The notes under the pieces were generated by a model. The model searched no databases, had not been told where the DNA came from, and saw nothing but the letters and a program-made list of their open reading frames with translations. This document shows, piece after piece, positions 1 through 8,119 of a stretch of 64,000 nt of DNA (the first letter of the stretch is position 1; each line of letters begins with the position of its first letter). The stretch comes from Lachnoclostridium sp. Its GTDB lineage: Bacteria > Bacillota > Clostridia > Lachnospirales > Lachnospiraceae. The DNA is taken from assembly GCA_023665475.1 (NCBI GenBank), contig JAMPEB010000002.1, positions 62,001-126,000 on the forward strand, written 5' to 3'. The translations under genes and the position numbers were made by a program.

Positions 1-396
1 TTTATTAAAGGGAAATTCCTCCTGATGATAATGCCTCATCAAAATGCATAAAGCATCGTACTTTTCATCCTCAGGAATCATTTCTATATGCCCCTGTCCA
101 ATCACGCTTTTATACTCCATCGTACAGTTTCCGCTGTCAAGCTCTGTTACTAATCTATGCTCGCAATCCATCTCAAAGCTGGCTCGATTGTCCTTTTCCA
201 TTAAATCATATTTGGTGCCTTCCACTGCGCCATGAAAATATAATTCAATCCTGCCATCTTTTACACACATTCCGAAATTAAGCGGCAGTATGTACGGATA
301 GCCGTCATTGTTTAAGGCAATCCTGCACACATCACATTTTTCCATGATAGCTACAATATCTGCAAACTCTTTTATCTCTCTATCCGAACGGCGCAT
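1..396 (-). CDS. Pyridoxamine 5'-phosphate oxidase-like flavin-nucleotide-binding protein (3' end cut by window edge)
   Basis: The reading frame opens at an ATG at 396 behind a GGAGGACAAAA ribosome site and stays open to the window edge, giving 132 residues. The protein starts MRRSDREI and carries ALNNDGYPYILPLNFGM near residue 30, which matches the split-barrel fold of NimA-like and pyridoxamine-phosphate-oxidase-related proteins. These usually bind FMN or a related flavin and are about 150-160 residues, so only the C-terminus should be missing. The substrate cannot be read from the sequence. It is followed upstream by an unrelated SUFU gene on the same strand. Confidence 0.75.
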   Translation of the reverse strand, partial: MRRSDREIKEFADIVAIMEKCDVCRIALNNDGYPYILPLNFGMCVKDGRIELYFHGAVEGTKYDLMEKDNRASFEMDCEHRLVTELDSGNCTMEYKSVIGQGHIEMIPEDEKYDALCILMRHYHQEEFPFNK

Positions 397-517
397 TTTT
401 GTCCTCCTTCCATTATAGCACACATAAATTTCATCCGGCTTTCCTTGTAATTGTCTGATTTGTGATTGGATAATTTGATGTTCTCCGACTTATAGGTTTC
501 TTTATTCAAAATATCCC

Positions 518-1189
518 TTACACCGCCGACTGCCTATTATAATTCGTCACATCCGAGCCGATTTTCTCATACAGCTCCTTAACCCTTAATTCCTTGTTCA
601 TCACTGCTTTTAATTCCGCATCCGTCGCACCGATGAACTCCACAAAATCCACTTTTCCATAGGGCGTTTTAATGGACTCCAGCTCCTTATCCGGAATGGT
701 GATAAAGCCTGTTATATTGGATTTCATTTTCGTATCTATGCCCTCTGTCTGTCCGCTGTATACATACTCATAGGGCCTGAATATTTCCCCATTGTTAAAG
801 GTAAGGCGCGCAATGGACTGCAGAATGCCGCAGATTCCTTGGATTTCCCTCTCTTCATCCTCATAATTATCCTTTTTCAGCTTAAAGGTAAATTCCATTC
901 CATAACCGCTGATTTTTTTATCCTTCGTTTCCTTCTCATACAGCTCCGATAAGCCAAAGGTCACAAAATGCCAATAATCGCCGCCGTCATAGATGCTGAT
1001 TCCATCCAACGGGTCAGGTCCGCCCAGAATCCACTTTATTAAAGTGCCATAGTGCTTTGGGTTATCCTGTGTGGGATATATTTTTTTGCACGCATCCGTT
1101 ATGGCATCCCAGCCGGGCGCAGGGATTTCCTCTTCCTGTGACTTAGCAGTTTCTTTGTTTTTTCCTTTAAACATATCAAACAGTCCCAT
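518..1189 (-). CDS. SUFU (suppressor of fused) domain protein
   Basis: The 223-residue protein has a charged N-terminus (MGLFDMFKGKNKE) followed by PGWDAITDAC, NPKHYGT and LGGPDPLDGISIYDGG near residues 25-70, the signature of the bacterial suppressor-of-fused domain. In bacteria this domain is found in soluble proteins, often as an immunity component of polymorphic-toxin systems, but the role is not settled. No toxin gene is adjacent here. The start follows AAAGGAGAAAACG. It appears monocistronic, with a small toxin-like locus behind its start. Confidence 0.75.
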   Translation of the reverse strand: MGLFDMFKGKNKETAKSQEEEIPAPGWDAITDACKKIYPTQDNPKHYGTLIKWILGGPDPLDGISIYDGGDYWHFVTFGLSELYEKETKDKKISGYGMEFTFKLKKDNYEDEEREIQGICGILQSIARLTFNNGEIFRPYEYVYSGQTEGIDTKMKSNITGFITIPDKELESIKTPYGKVDFVEFIGATDAELKAVMNKELRVKELYEKIGSDVTNYNRQSAV

Positions 1190-1233
1190 CGTTTTCTCCT
1201 TTATACGGATTGTACATCCAAATGATTTAAGAC

Positions 1234-1366
1234 TTGCATCTTACTGATAAATATATTATAATTTAAACATAAAAAGGAGCAACCACCCACAAAGTGGTTA
1301 ACCTCCCGGATTAGACAATAAGCCTACCTGCTTTGGTCAAGAAACAAGGTAGGCTTATTTATTTTC
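1234..1366 (+). ncRNA. Candidate antisense antitoxin RNA of a type I toxin-antitoxin locus
   Basis: A good sigma-A promoter lies on the plus strand: TTGCAT at 1234-1239, a 17-nt spacer, and TATAAT at 1257-1262. The predicted start near 1269 gives an RNA of about 95 nt ending in a strong terminator, with arms 1317-1328 and 1348-1359 followed by T-rich sequence. This RNA would be fully complementary to the 3' untranslated region and last codons of the small toxin gene transcribed from the other strand. Its AACCTCCC segment (about 1300-1307) could also pair with the toxin Shine-Dalgarno. Convergent overlap at the toxin 3' end is the arrangement of txpA/ratA and Fst-type loci. The RNA itself is inferred. 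Confidence 0.6.
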
Positions 1367-1451
1367 GCTTGTTATTCCTATCTATGCAGGCAAGCAGTGT
1401 AATTAAAAATGTTCCAAACAAAACTACATCCTGAAACGAAAACATTTCCAT
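1359..1451 (-). CDS. Putative holin-like type I toxin peptide (30 aa)
   Basis: This small gene starts at 1451 behind a very strong ribosome site (AAGGGAGGTGGTGCGG) and encodes 30 residues: a short polar start (MEMFSF), a hydrophobic segment VVLFGTFLITLLACI and a basic tail RNNKRK. That layout fits the Fst/TxpA/Hol_Tox class of membrane-acting peptides. In the leader, CCTCCC (complement of 1498-1503) can pair with the GGGAGG ribosome site (complement of 1460-1465) around an inner TGAATC/GATTCA hairpin, so translation could be blocked in the nascent transcript. A terminator-like hairpin (1281-1299) followed by T residues on this strand would end the mRNA. Assignment rests on size, composition and context. 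Confidence 0.65.
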   Translation of the reverse strand: MEMFSFQDVVLFGTFLITLLACIDRNNKRK

Positions 1452-1630
1452 CCGCACCACCTCCCTTCTTAATGAATCTTATGATTCACGCAAGTTCGGG
1501 AGGCTATCCACCTTGTAACATGGTTGTCCTATAAATACATTTTCACATATGTGATTCCGTTTATCAAGTTATCATTTTTTCATTCCTCATGTTATACTAT
1601 TACCACAAGATTCTTTAGTAGTTCTATCCC

Positions 1631-2641
1631 TCACTGCTGCCACGGCACATCTAACACCTCAATCTTCTTATCCCGCAGCATCAAATCCTTCACTGCCTGC
1701 GCTGCGTTCTTTCCTTCAAAAAGAACCGCGTTTACCTGTTCTATAATGGGAATCTGCACATCATACTTCTTGGCAAGAGCCATGGCTGCCTTTGCGGAAT
1801 ACACGCCTTCCACCACCATCTGAACCTCGTCCATTGCTTCCTGCATGGATTTGCCCTGTCCGATAAGAATGCCTGCCCGGCGGTTTCTGGAATGCATGCT
1901 GGCGCAGGTCACAATCAAATCTCCGATGCCTGTAAGCCCGCAGAAGGTTTCAAATTTTCCGCCCATTGCCACCCCAAGTCTGGCAATCTCGGTGATGCCT
2001 CTGGTAATCAGGGCAGCCTTTGTGTTGTCACCATACCCCAATCCGTCGGCAATTCCGGCGGCTAAAGCCACCACATTTTTCAGTGCCCCGCCAACTTCTA
2101 TTCCCAGAATATCAGGGCTGGTATAGACACGGAATACCTCGCTCATAAACAGATTTTGGATATATTCTGCGGTTGCCTTGCTCTTTGCTCCCACTACAAT
2201 GGTGGTGGGAAGTCCCTGTATAACCTCTTCCGCATGGGTGGGTCCTGACAAAACGGCAACATCCGCCTGCGGAATTTCCTGCTCTATCTGCTGTGACAGA
2301 GTCATCAGGGTATCTTCCTCTATTCCCTTTGCCACATCCACGATTTTCTGCCCCTGTGCCACTAAAGGACTCATACGGTGCGCCGTGCTTCTGGTATAGG
2401 CGCTGGCCACTGCCATGACTAACAAATCTTTTCCTTCCACGGCTTCTTTGTCATCCGCCGTAAAAGTCATATCCTCCGGCAGCGTAATATCCGGAAACAT
2501 CTTATGTTTATGACAGCTATTAAGCTGCTCTACCTCATTTCCAAGGGCGGACCACACGCACACCTCATGCCCGTTATTGTGTAATAATACTGCCAGCGCA
2601 GTACCCCACGTTCCGGCGCCTAAAATACTTACCTTTGCCAT
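1631..2641 (-). CDS. gpsA: Glycerol-3-phosphate dehydrogenase [NAD(P)+]
   Basis: GpsA reduces dihydroxyacetone phosphate to sn-glycerol 3-phosphate, the backbone for phospholipids, in the cytoplasm. The 336-residue length is normal. The N-terminal Rossmann motif is GAGTWGTALA (residues 8-17). KNVVALAAGIADGLGYGDNTKAAL near residue 190 holds the catalytic lysine region, and LTGIGDLIVTC follows. It lies two genes after plsY, which uses its product, so the two probably form one phospholipid-precursor operon with der and the DUF512 gene upstream. Confidence 0.97.
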   Translation of the reverse strand: MAKVSILGAGTWGTALAVLLHNNGHEVCVWSALGNEVEQLNSCHKHKMFPDITLPEDMTFTADDKEAVEGKDLLVMAVASAYTRSTAHRMSPLVAQGQKIVDVAKGIEEDTLMTLSQQIEQEIPQADVAVLSGPTHAEEVIQGLPTTIVVGAKSKATAEYIQNLFMSEVFRVYTSPDILGIEVGGALKNVVALAAGIADGLGYGDNTKAALITRGITEIARLGVAMGGKFETFCGLTGIGDLIVTCASMHSRNRRAGILIGQGKSMQEAMDEVQMVVEGVYSAKAAMALAKKYDVQIPIIEQVNAVLFEGKNAAQAVKDLMLRDKKIEVLDVPWQQ

Positions 2642-2662
2642 ACAAACCCTCCACTTTTTGAT

Positions 2663-3058
2663 TTACTCTATCACCACGCGGCTATATTCCTCGCCGTCTT
2701 CTTCATAGGGCATTGCATAGAAACGCTTGCCGATAATGGTTCTTAACTTCTGAATATCAGACAAACTTCCCCCAAACTCCTGATAGCAGAGTTTTTCGCT
2801 CTTTTGATTTAAGTCCTCATAAAAATCCGTGACATACACCCAAAATTCATCCAAGAGGTTCTCAAAGGGAATCTGGGGAATATACTGTGGGGAACCTTCC
2901 TCCTCCCCATAGCATTCCGGCTCCAGTTCAAAGGAAAGAGAAGTCACATAAATCTCCTCATCCCTATAAGGGCTTTTCGTCTTATAAATTCCCTCCTCCA
3001 CCATCTGATAACCTTCTCCTACATACTTCTGCGCTTCGTAATTACTAAAGTTTTTCAT
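2663..3058 (-). CDS. Conserved-looking acidic protein of unknown function between plsY and gpsA
   Basis: I do not recognise this family. The protein is about 131 residues, acidic and without a signal peptide or membrane segment, with FYAMPYEEDGEEYSRVVIE at its end. The start is placed at the ATG at 3058 (MKNFSNYEAQ) because GAGG sits six bases upstream; an earlier in-frame ATG at 3070 has no ribosome site. It is 23 bases after plsY and 21 before gpsA, so it is almost certainly cotranscribed with these phospholipid genes. Confidence 0.7.
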   Translation of the reverse strand: MKNFSNYEAQKYVGEGYQMVEEGIYKTKSPYRDEEIYVTSLSFELEPECYGEEEGSPQYIPQIPFENLLDEFWVYVTDFYEDLNQKSEKLCYQEFGGSLSDIQKLRTIIGKRFYAMPYEEDGEEYSRVVIE

Positions 3059-3081
3059 GCTCTGCCTCATTTCTATTTTTA

Positions 3082-3756
3082 TTACTCTTTATTTTCTTCC
3101 ACATCCAATTTATTTTTCTTAGTCAAATAAGTCTTTCGCTCCACGCCCTTTACAAGCCGCTTAATATTCTCCCTGTGCTTCCAATAAGCCATCACCGTCA
3201 AAAACACGGTAACCGCATACAATTCATATAACTGCATCTGGTCCAGCCCTCCAAACACGCCCATCTGTCCGCAGACTATCATCTCTATGAGAAAGCCAGC
3301 ATAAACCACAAGGGAACCCAGCGATACATAATGGGTGGTAAAGAAGATTCCAAAAAAGATAATGACGCCCATGGGAATGAAATAGGGATGGAAAGACAAA
3401 ATCAGCCCTGCGGTAGCGGCAATGCCCTTTCCCCCTTTGAAATTCATGTAAAAGGGAAAATTATGCCCTAAGACCGCCCCTGCTCCCGCATACAGACTGA
3501 GCAGATAAATAGTGTCCGGATGGCTTGCTCCGAATATCAGATGGGTAAGCCACACCGCCGCCATACATTTAAGACAGTCCCCCAAAAGCACAATGATTCC
3601 CGCCTTGGTTCCCAGTACCCTCAAGGCATTGGTGGTGCCTGAATTGCCGCTTCCGTGCTGTCTGATGTCAATACCATGTGCCTTTCCGTAAAAATACGCT
3701 GTCTGAAACATTCCCAGCACATATCCGATTGCAATACAAATTATGCGTTCCGTCAT
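3082..3756 (-). CDS. plsY: Acyl-phosphate:glycerol-3-phosphate acyltransferase
   Basis: PlsY moves the acyl chain from acyl-phosphate to glycerol-3-phosphate, the first committed step of phospholipid synthesis in Gram-positive bacteria, and is an integral membrane protein. The 224-residue protein shows the conserved [12 protein letters not shown] (about residues 36-47) and [21 protein letters not shown] (about 98-118) with several hydrophobic spans. A charged tail of about 25 residues ([11 protein letters not shown] at the end) extends past the usual core. It overlaps der by 4 bases (ATGA), which indicates translational coupling. Confidence 0.97.
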   Translation of the reverse strand: MTERIICIAIGYVLGMFQTAYFYGKAHGIDIRQHGSGNSGTTNALRVLGTKAGIIVLLGDCLKCMAAVWLTHLIFGASHPDTIYLLSLYAGAGAVLGHNFPFYMNFKGGKGIAATAGLILSFHPYFIPMGVIIFFGIFFTTHYVSLGSLVVYAGFLIEMIVCGQMGVFGGLDQMQLYELYAVTVFLTVMAYWKHRENIKRLVKGVERKTYLTKKNKLDVEENKE

Positions 3757-5087
3757 CGCTTGCTATCCTTTCTTTCTCTGATAATAAATCTCAGGGGCGT
3801 TCCCCTGAAGCCAAAGGTTTCACGGATTTGATTCTCTATGTATCTGGTGTATGAAAAATGCATCAGTTCCTTGTCATTGACAAAAATTACAAATGTGGGC
3901 GGCTTTACGGACGCCTGCGTAATATAATACAATTTCAAAATTTTTCCTTTATCGGAGGGCGGCTGCTGCATGGCAACCGCCTCCGTCATAATCTCGTTTA
4001 AAACGCCTGTGGCAACTCTCATGGCATGATTCTCACTGACCATGTCAATGGTCTCAAAAAGCTTGGGCAGCCTCTGTCCGGTCTGGGCGGACACAAAAAG
4101 CAGTTCCGCATAGGGCATATAGGACAAAGTATTCCTCACCTTCTCAGTAAACCGGTAAATGGTTTTGTCATCCTTCTCAATGGCATCCCATTTATTCACC
4201 GCAATAATCACTGCCTTACCCCTGTCATGGGCAATTCCCGCAATTTTGGCATCCTGTTCCGTAACACCCTCCGTAGCGTCAATCACCAGAACCACTACCT
4301 CCGCCCTCTCGATTGCGCTAACGGTGCGCACAATCATAAAATGCTCCAGCTCTTCCTTTATTTTGTTCTTCCGGCGAAGCCCCGCAGTGTCAATGAACAC
4401 ATATTCCTTGCCGTTATAAGCAATTTCCGTGTCCACCGCATCCCTTGTGGTTCCTGCGATATCGGACACTATCAGCCGATCCTCACCTAAAAGCTTGTTG
4501 ATCAGAGAAGATTTGCCCACATTAGGCTTTCCTACAATGGCAACCCTCGGTCGCTCGTCCTCTTCCTCTTCCCCGGCATCTTTTGCAAAATGAGAGACCA
4601 CCTGATCCAGCATATCTCCAAGGCCCATACGGTTAAGCGCCGATATGGCATAGGGTTCTCCGATACCCAGATTGTAAAACTCATAAACATCCATCATATG
4701 CTTTTTTACGCTGTCCACTTTATTCACCACAAGCACCACTGGTTTATGGGAACGGCGCAGCATATCCGCCACCTTAAAATCCGCATCCACAAGCCCCTGT
4801 TTGACATCCACCAGAAAAACAATCACATCCGCCGTGTCTATGGCAACCTGCGCCTGCCCCCTCATCTGGGAGAGAATCACATCCTTGCTCTCCGGCTCGA
4901 TTCCTCCTGTATCAATCAGCGTAAAATTCCTGTCAAGCCAGCTTACATCCGCATAAATGCGGTCTCTGGTAATGCCCGGAGTATCTTTTACAATGGATAT
5001 ATCTGCACCGGCAAGGGCATTAAACAGCGTGGATTTGCCCACATTCGGTCTTCCTACCACAGCCACAATCGGTTTGGTCTTTGCCAT
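3753..5087 (-). CDS. der: Ribosome-associated GTPase Der (EngA)
   Basis: Der is an essential tandem-domain GTPase needed for 50S ribosomal subunit maturation. The start at 5087 ([20 protein letters not shown]) follows GGAGGTATAGCGAT; a longer frame to 5132 lies inside the preceding gene and is not used. The 444-residue protein has two G domains, with GRPNVGKS and DTPG in the first and GKPNVGKS and DTAG in the second, and a KH-like C-terminus ending in a basic tail. It begins 4 bases after the DUF512 gene and overlaps plsY by 4 bases. Confidence 0.97.
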   Translation of the reverse strand: MAKTKPIVAVVGRPNVGKSTLFNALAGADISIVKDTPGITRDRIYADVSWLDRNFTLIDTGGIEPESKDVILSQMRGQAQVAIDTADVIVFLVDVKQGLVDADFKVADMLRRSHKPVVLVVNKVDSVKKHMMDVYEFYNLGIGEPYAISALNRMGLGDMLDQVVSHFAKDAGEEEEDERPRVAIVGKPNVGKSSLINKLLGEDRLIVSDIAGTTRDAVDTEIAYNGKEYVFIDTAGLRRKNKIKEELEHFMIVRTVSAIERAEVVVLVIDATEGVTEQDAKIAGIAHDRGKAVIIAVNKWDAIEKDDKTIYRFTEKVRNTLSYMPYAELLFVSAQTGQRLPKLFETIDMVSENHAMRVATGVLNEIMTEAVAMQQPPSDKGKILKLYYITQASVKPPTFVIFVNDKELMHFSYTRYIENQIRETFGFRGTPLRFIIRERKDSKR

Positions 5088-5091
5088 ATCG

Positions 5092-6441
5092 CTATACCTC
5101 CTTATCAATTTCCCCTCCGGACACAACCGCATCCAAAAAGTCGTATCCGCTTGATTTTACAATATAAATGGGAACTTGTAAAGCTTTTTCCAAATCCTCC
5201 ACGGTCAAATCATCCAAAAATATACTTTCCCCGCTCCGCAAAACATTTTGCGGAAGAAGCAGTTCTTCTCCCAATTTCTGACCCAAAAGCTGGTTTTTGA
5301 TATCCTGCCCCGTAAGCAGTCCGCTTACCGTAATACTCTCCCCAAAGAAATCATTGCGTATGGCATACAAATGGATTTGCACATACGGGTACTGTTCTTC
5401 TATTTCCTGACACATCCGCTTCAAATAAGGATAAGCCAGATAACCCGTTGCAAGGGAAACTTCCCTGAGGACGCCGCCGTTATCCGATACGCCGTCATTT
5501 TTCCTCCTGTTCAGGGCATCCTGAAATTCGTCTATCAGAAGCCTCAACATCCCGACGCCGTTTTCAAGCTGTAAATAGCCGTCATAGCGCGCTTCCTCCG
5601 GAAGCTCCTCCTCCGCCAGCGCATACCACTCATCACTGGCGTGAATAAAATGGAGCCCATACTTTTCCATACAGACTGCCTGATAACGGTGAATTAAGTC
5701 AAGCACTTCCTTTGCGTCCTCTTTTTCAAAGGGTTCAAGGACTTCCAGACCCTCTCTGTATCTGGACAGCCCCACCGGCACCACGGACACGCTCTCCAGA
5801 TTCGGAATATACTTCATCAGCTCCTTAATACTGAATTCCAGCTCTTTTCCGTCATTCATCCCCTTGCACAATACAATCTGCCCATTCATCCGGATGCCCG
5901 CCTCGTTTAAGACATCCACCTTCTTTAATGCCTCTCCCGCAAAACGATTATTTAACATCCTGCATCTGAGTTCAGGATTCATGGTCTGAAAGGAAATATT
6001 AATGGGTGACAAATGATAATTACAGATACGCTGAATATCATGATCCGACATATTGGTAAGGGTCACATAATTCCCCTGCAAAAAAGAAAGTCTGGAATCA
6101 TCATCTTTAAAATACAGGGTTTCCCTCATACCCTTCGGCATCTGGTCAATAAAACAAAATACACATTTATTGTGACAATGTCTGTATTCATCCATTAAAC
6201 CGCTCTCGAACTCTATCCCCAAGTCTTCCTCAGGGTCTTTATCTATCTCTAAAAGCCATTGCTCGCCGTCCGGTTTTTCCACCAAAACTTCAATATAAGA
6301 ATCCTGAATAAAAAACTGATAGTCAAAAACATCTTCCAACTCCGCATTGTTAATCAACAGAAGCTTGTCTCCCGGCTCCATTCCCATTTCTTCGGCAATG
6401 CTTCCTTCTTTTACTGTTTTGACGATATTCTCCTTTGGCAT
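5092..6441 (-). CDS. DUF512 protein: PDZ-like domain plus radical-SAM core
   Basis: The 449-residue protein has an N-terminal PDZ-like segment ([20 protein letters not shown], residues about 11-30) and then CHNKCVFCF near residue 90, a CX3CX2C radical-SAM cluster motif, and a C-terminal DUF512 region. The family is widespread in Firmicutes and its reaction is unknown. The start at 6441 follows GAGGAGTCTGAAA. It is the first gene of a tight der-plsY-gpsA run, so a link to ribosome or envelope metabolism is possible but not shown. A palindromic repeat lies between it and the divergent prs. Confidence 0.85.
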   Translation of the reverse strand: MPKENIVKTVKEGSIAEEMGMEPGDKLLLINNAELEDVFDYQFFIQDSYIEVLVEKPDGEQWLLEIDKDPEEDLGIEFESGLMDEYRHCHNKCVFCFIDQMPKGMRETLYFKDDDSRLSFLQGNYVTLTNMSDHDIQRICNYHLSPINISFQTMNPELRCRMLNNRFAGEALKKVDVLNEAGIRMNGQIVLCKGMNDGKELEFSIKELMKYIPNLESVSVVPVGLSRYREGLEVLEPFEKEDAKEVLDLIHRYQAVCMEKYGLHFIHASDEWYALAEEELPEEARYDGYLQLENGVGMLRLLIDEFQDALNRRKNDGVSDNGGVLREVSLATGYLAYPYLKRMCQEIEEQYPYVQIHLYAIRNDFFGESITVSGLLTGQDIKNQLLGQKLGEELLLPQNVLRSGESIFLDDLTVEDLEKALQVPIYIVKSSGYDFLDAVVSGGEIDKEV

Positions 6442-6507
6442 TTTCAGACTCCTCTTACTTCTCTTCACACTTCCGGACATGCCTCTTTAGCGGCACAAAC
6501 AATCAAC

Positions 6508-6600
6508 GAGAAGAACGCTGTCCTTGCGTTCTTCAGTGTGAGATTAGAATTTCTTTGCGAAACAGCCTATGCTGTGAGCAATTAGAAATTCTTCTCACAC
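6508..6600. repeat. Interspersed palindromic element, family A, copy 1
   Basis: A GAGAAGAACGC / GCGTTCTTC hairpin (6508-6534) is followed by a long imperfect stem starting GTGTGAG and closing CTCACAC (6537-6600), with AGAATTTCT / AGAAATTCT inside. The flank to the left (ACACTTCCGGACATGCC...GCGGCACAAACAATC) also matches the flank of the copies near 47.8 kb. The element lies between the divergent DUF512 and prs genes, just upstream of the prs -35 box. Confidence 0.75.
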
Positions 6601-6620
6601 TTTATTGTACAAGAAATCCA

Positions 6621-6649
6621 TTGACATGTCACTATCATAATGTTATAAA
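6621..6649 (+). promoter_or_regulatory. Sigma-A promoter of prs
   Basis: TTGACA at 6621-6626 and TATAAA at 6644-6649 are separated by exactly 17 bases, an almost consensus promoter. Transcription would start near 6656, about 43 bases before the prs start codon. Confidence 0.85.
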
Positions 6650-6698
6650 ATATATGTACTTAAACATTTGTCGGAAAATGTTGTACGGAGGAAAATTT

Positions 6699-7892
6699 AT
6701 GCCTAACTTACATGAACTTGAGAACTCAATGCCCATAGCTCCCTTAAAAATTATCGCCCTTCCTTCCGCCGCCCAATTAGGTCGCAGAATCAACGATTAT
6801 ATGGTGGAATTCAGAAGGAGCATTCATAATGACAGGGTTAAGAAAGACCCTGCTTTCCATGGTTATATTGAGAATAATTATCTGCTGGAAGTAAATATTC
6901 CCCGTTTTGGCAGCGGCGAAGCCAAAGCGGTCATTGAAGAAACAATCCGCGGAAAAGATATTTTTATTTTAGTGGATGTGTGCAATCACAGTATTACCTA
7001 TCAAATGAACGGCTATACCAATCATATGTCCCCCGATGACCACTATCAGGACTTAAAACGCGTCATATCGGCCTGCAACGGCAAGGCAAACCGCATTAAT
7101 GTCATTATGCCCTTTCTCTACGAGGGAAGACAGCACAAAAGAAATGCCAGAGAGTCCCTTGACTGCGCCTATGCCCTTGAGGAATTAAAAAATATGGGAG
7201 TCAACAACTTTATCACATTTGACGCCCATGACCCCAGAGTCCAGAATTCCACTCCGCTAAGCGGATTTGACAATTTTATGCCGCCCTATCAGTTCATTAA
7301 GGCGCTGTTAAACTCCGAAGATGACCTTTTGGTAGATAAGGAGCATCTGATTGTCATAAGCCCTGACGAAGGGGCATTGGACCGTGCCATTTATTTTGCC
7401 AGCGTGCTTGGTGTGGATACCGGAATGTTTTATAAAAGACGCGATTATTCCGTTATTGTAAACGGCAAAAACCCTGTTGTGGCACATGAATTTCTGGGCG
7501 ACAATATTGACGGCAAAGATGTCATTATCATCGACGATATGATTTCTTCCGGCGGCAGTATGCTGGATACCGCCAGACAATTAAAGAAAATGAATGCCCG
7601 CCGGGTATTTATCTGCACTACCTTCGGGCTTTTCACGGACGGACTGAGTGCATTCGATAAAGCATATGAGCAGGGACATTTTGATAAAATCGTCACCACA
7701 GATCTTTCTTATCTCCCCCCCGAGCTTCGCTCAAAGCCCTATTTCATTGAGGCGGATATGAGTAAATTCGTGGCTTCCTTAATCGACTTTATGAACCATG
7801 ACGCGTCCCTTTCCAATGTTATGGCTACCACAGAAAAAATGCACGGCATTCTGGAAGCCTACAACAACCGTACCGATATAGAGTTTGAATAA
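6699..7892 (+). CDS. prs: Ribose-phosphate pyrophosphokinase (long, divergent form)
   Basis: The enzyme makes PRPP from ribose 5-phosphate and ATP for nucleotide, histidine and tryptophan synthesis. The start at 6699 (MPNLHELENS) follows ACGGAGGAAAATTT. At 397 residues it is about 80 longer than the usual 315. Catalytic elements are present but altered: YEGRQHKRNARESL replaces the usual ARQDRK loop, DAHDPRVQNS replaces the DLHA region, SPDEGALDRA is conserved, and VIIIDDMISSGGSM is the PRPP-binding loop. This divergent type is a variant I associate with clostridia. It has its own strong promoter and ends in a hairpin zone. Confidence 0.88.
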   Translation: MPNLHELENSMPIAPLKIIALPSAAQLGRRINDYMVEFRRSIHNDRVKKDPAFHGYIENNYLLEVNIPRFGSGEAKAVIEETIRGKDIFILVDVCNHSITYQMNGYTNHMSPDDHYQDLKRVISACNGKANRINVIMPFLYEGRQHKRNARESLDCAYALEELKNMGVNNFITFDAHDPRVQNSTPLSGFDNFMPPYQFIKALLNSEDDLLVDKEHLIVISPDEGALDRAIYFASVLGVDTGMFYKRRDYSVIVNGKNPVVAHEFLGDNIDGKDVIIIDDMISSGGSMLDTARQLKKMNARRVFICTTFGLFTDGLSAFDKAYEQGHFDKIVTTDLSYLPPELRSKPYFIEADMSKFVASLIDFMNHDASLSNVMATTEKMHGILEAYNNRTDIEFE

Positions 7893-7905
7893 CAATCAGC
7901 CATGC

Positions 7906-8099
7906 AGAAATGCTCATACAAGATGCTCATGGGAGCTTGCTCACTAAGAGCATCTTGTATGAGCATTTCTATAGGGCGGATGCCCGACATTCATAAGCTG
8001 CCGACCACATATATTATTTTTAGCAAACAAATATTTCGGCAGCTTATGAATGGCATGACTGAAGCTTCATGCGATGAATGCTTGCATTCTAGCGCATAT
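7906..8099. repeat. Convergent hairpin zone between prs and the histidine kinase gene
   Basis: Three inverted repeats are packed here. Arms 7906-7928 and 7948-7970 form a perfect 23-bp stem (AGAAATGCTCATACAAGATGC start) with a 19-base loop that itself holds GAGC/GCTC. Arms 7989-8004 and 8036-8051 form a perfect 16-bp stem around an AT-rich loop. A third hairpin (GAATGC/GCATTC inside ATGCG/CGCAT) lies at about 8072-8099. The site separates two convergent genes and could end transcription from both sides, although long T tails are missing. Confidence 0.7.
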
Positions 8100-8119
8100 T
8101 TTCGAGGCTGGTTCTGTGC

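Noticed and set aside
4590..5300. Plus-strand open frame opposite der and the DUF512 gene
   Set aside because: Antisense shadow of two conserved genes; no start signals.
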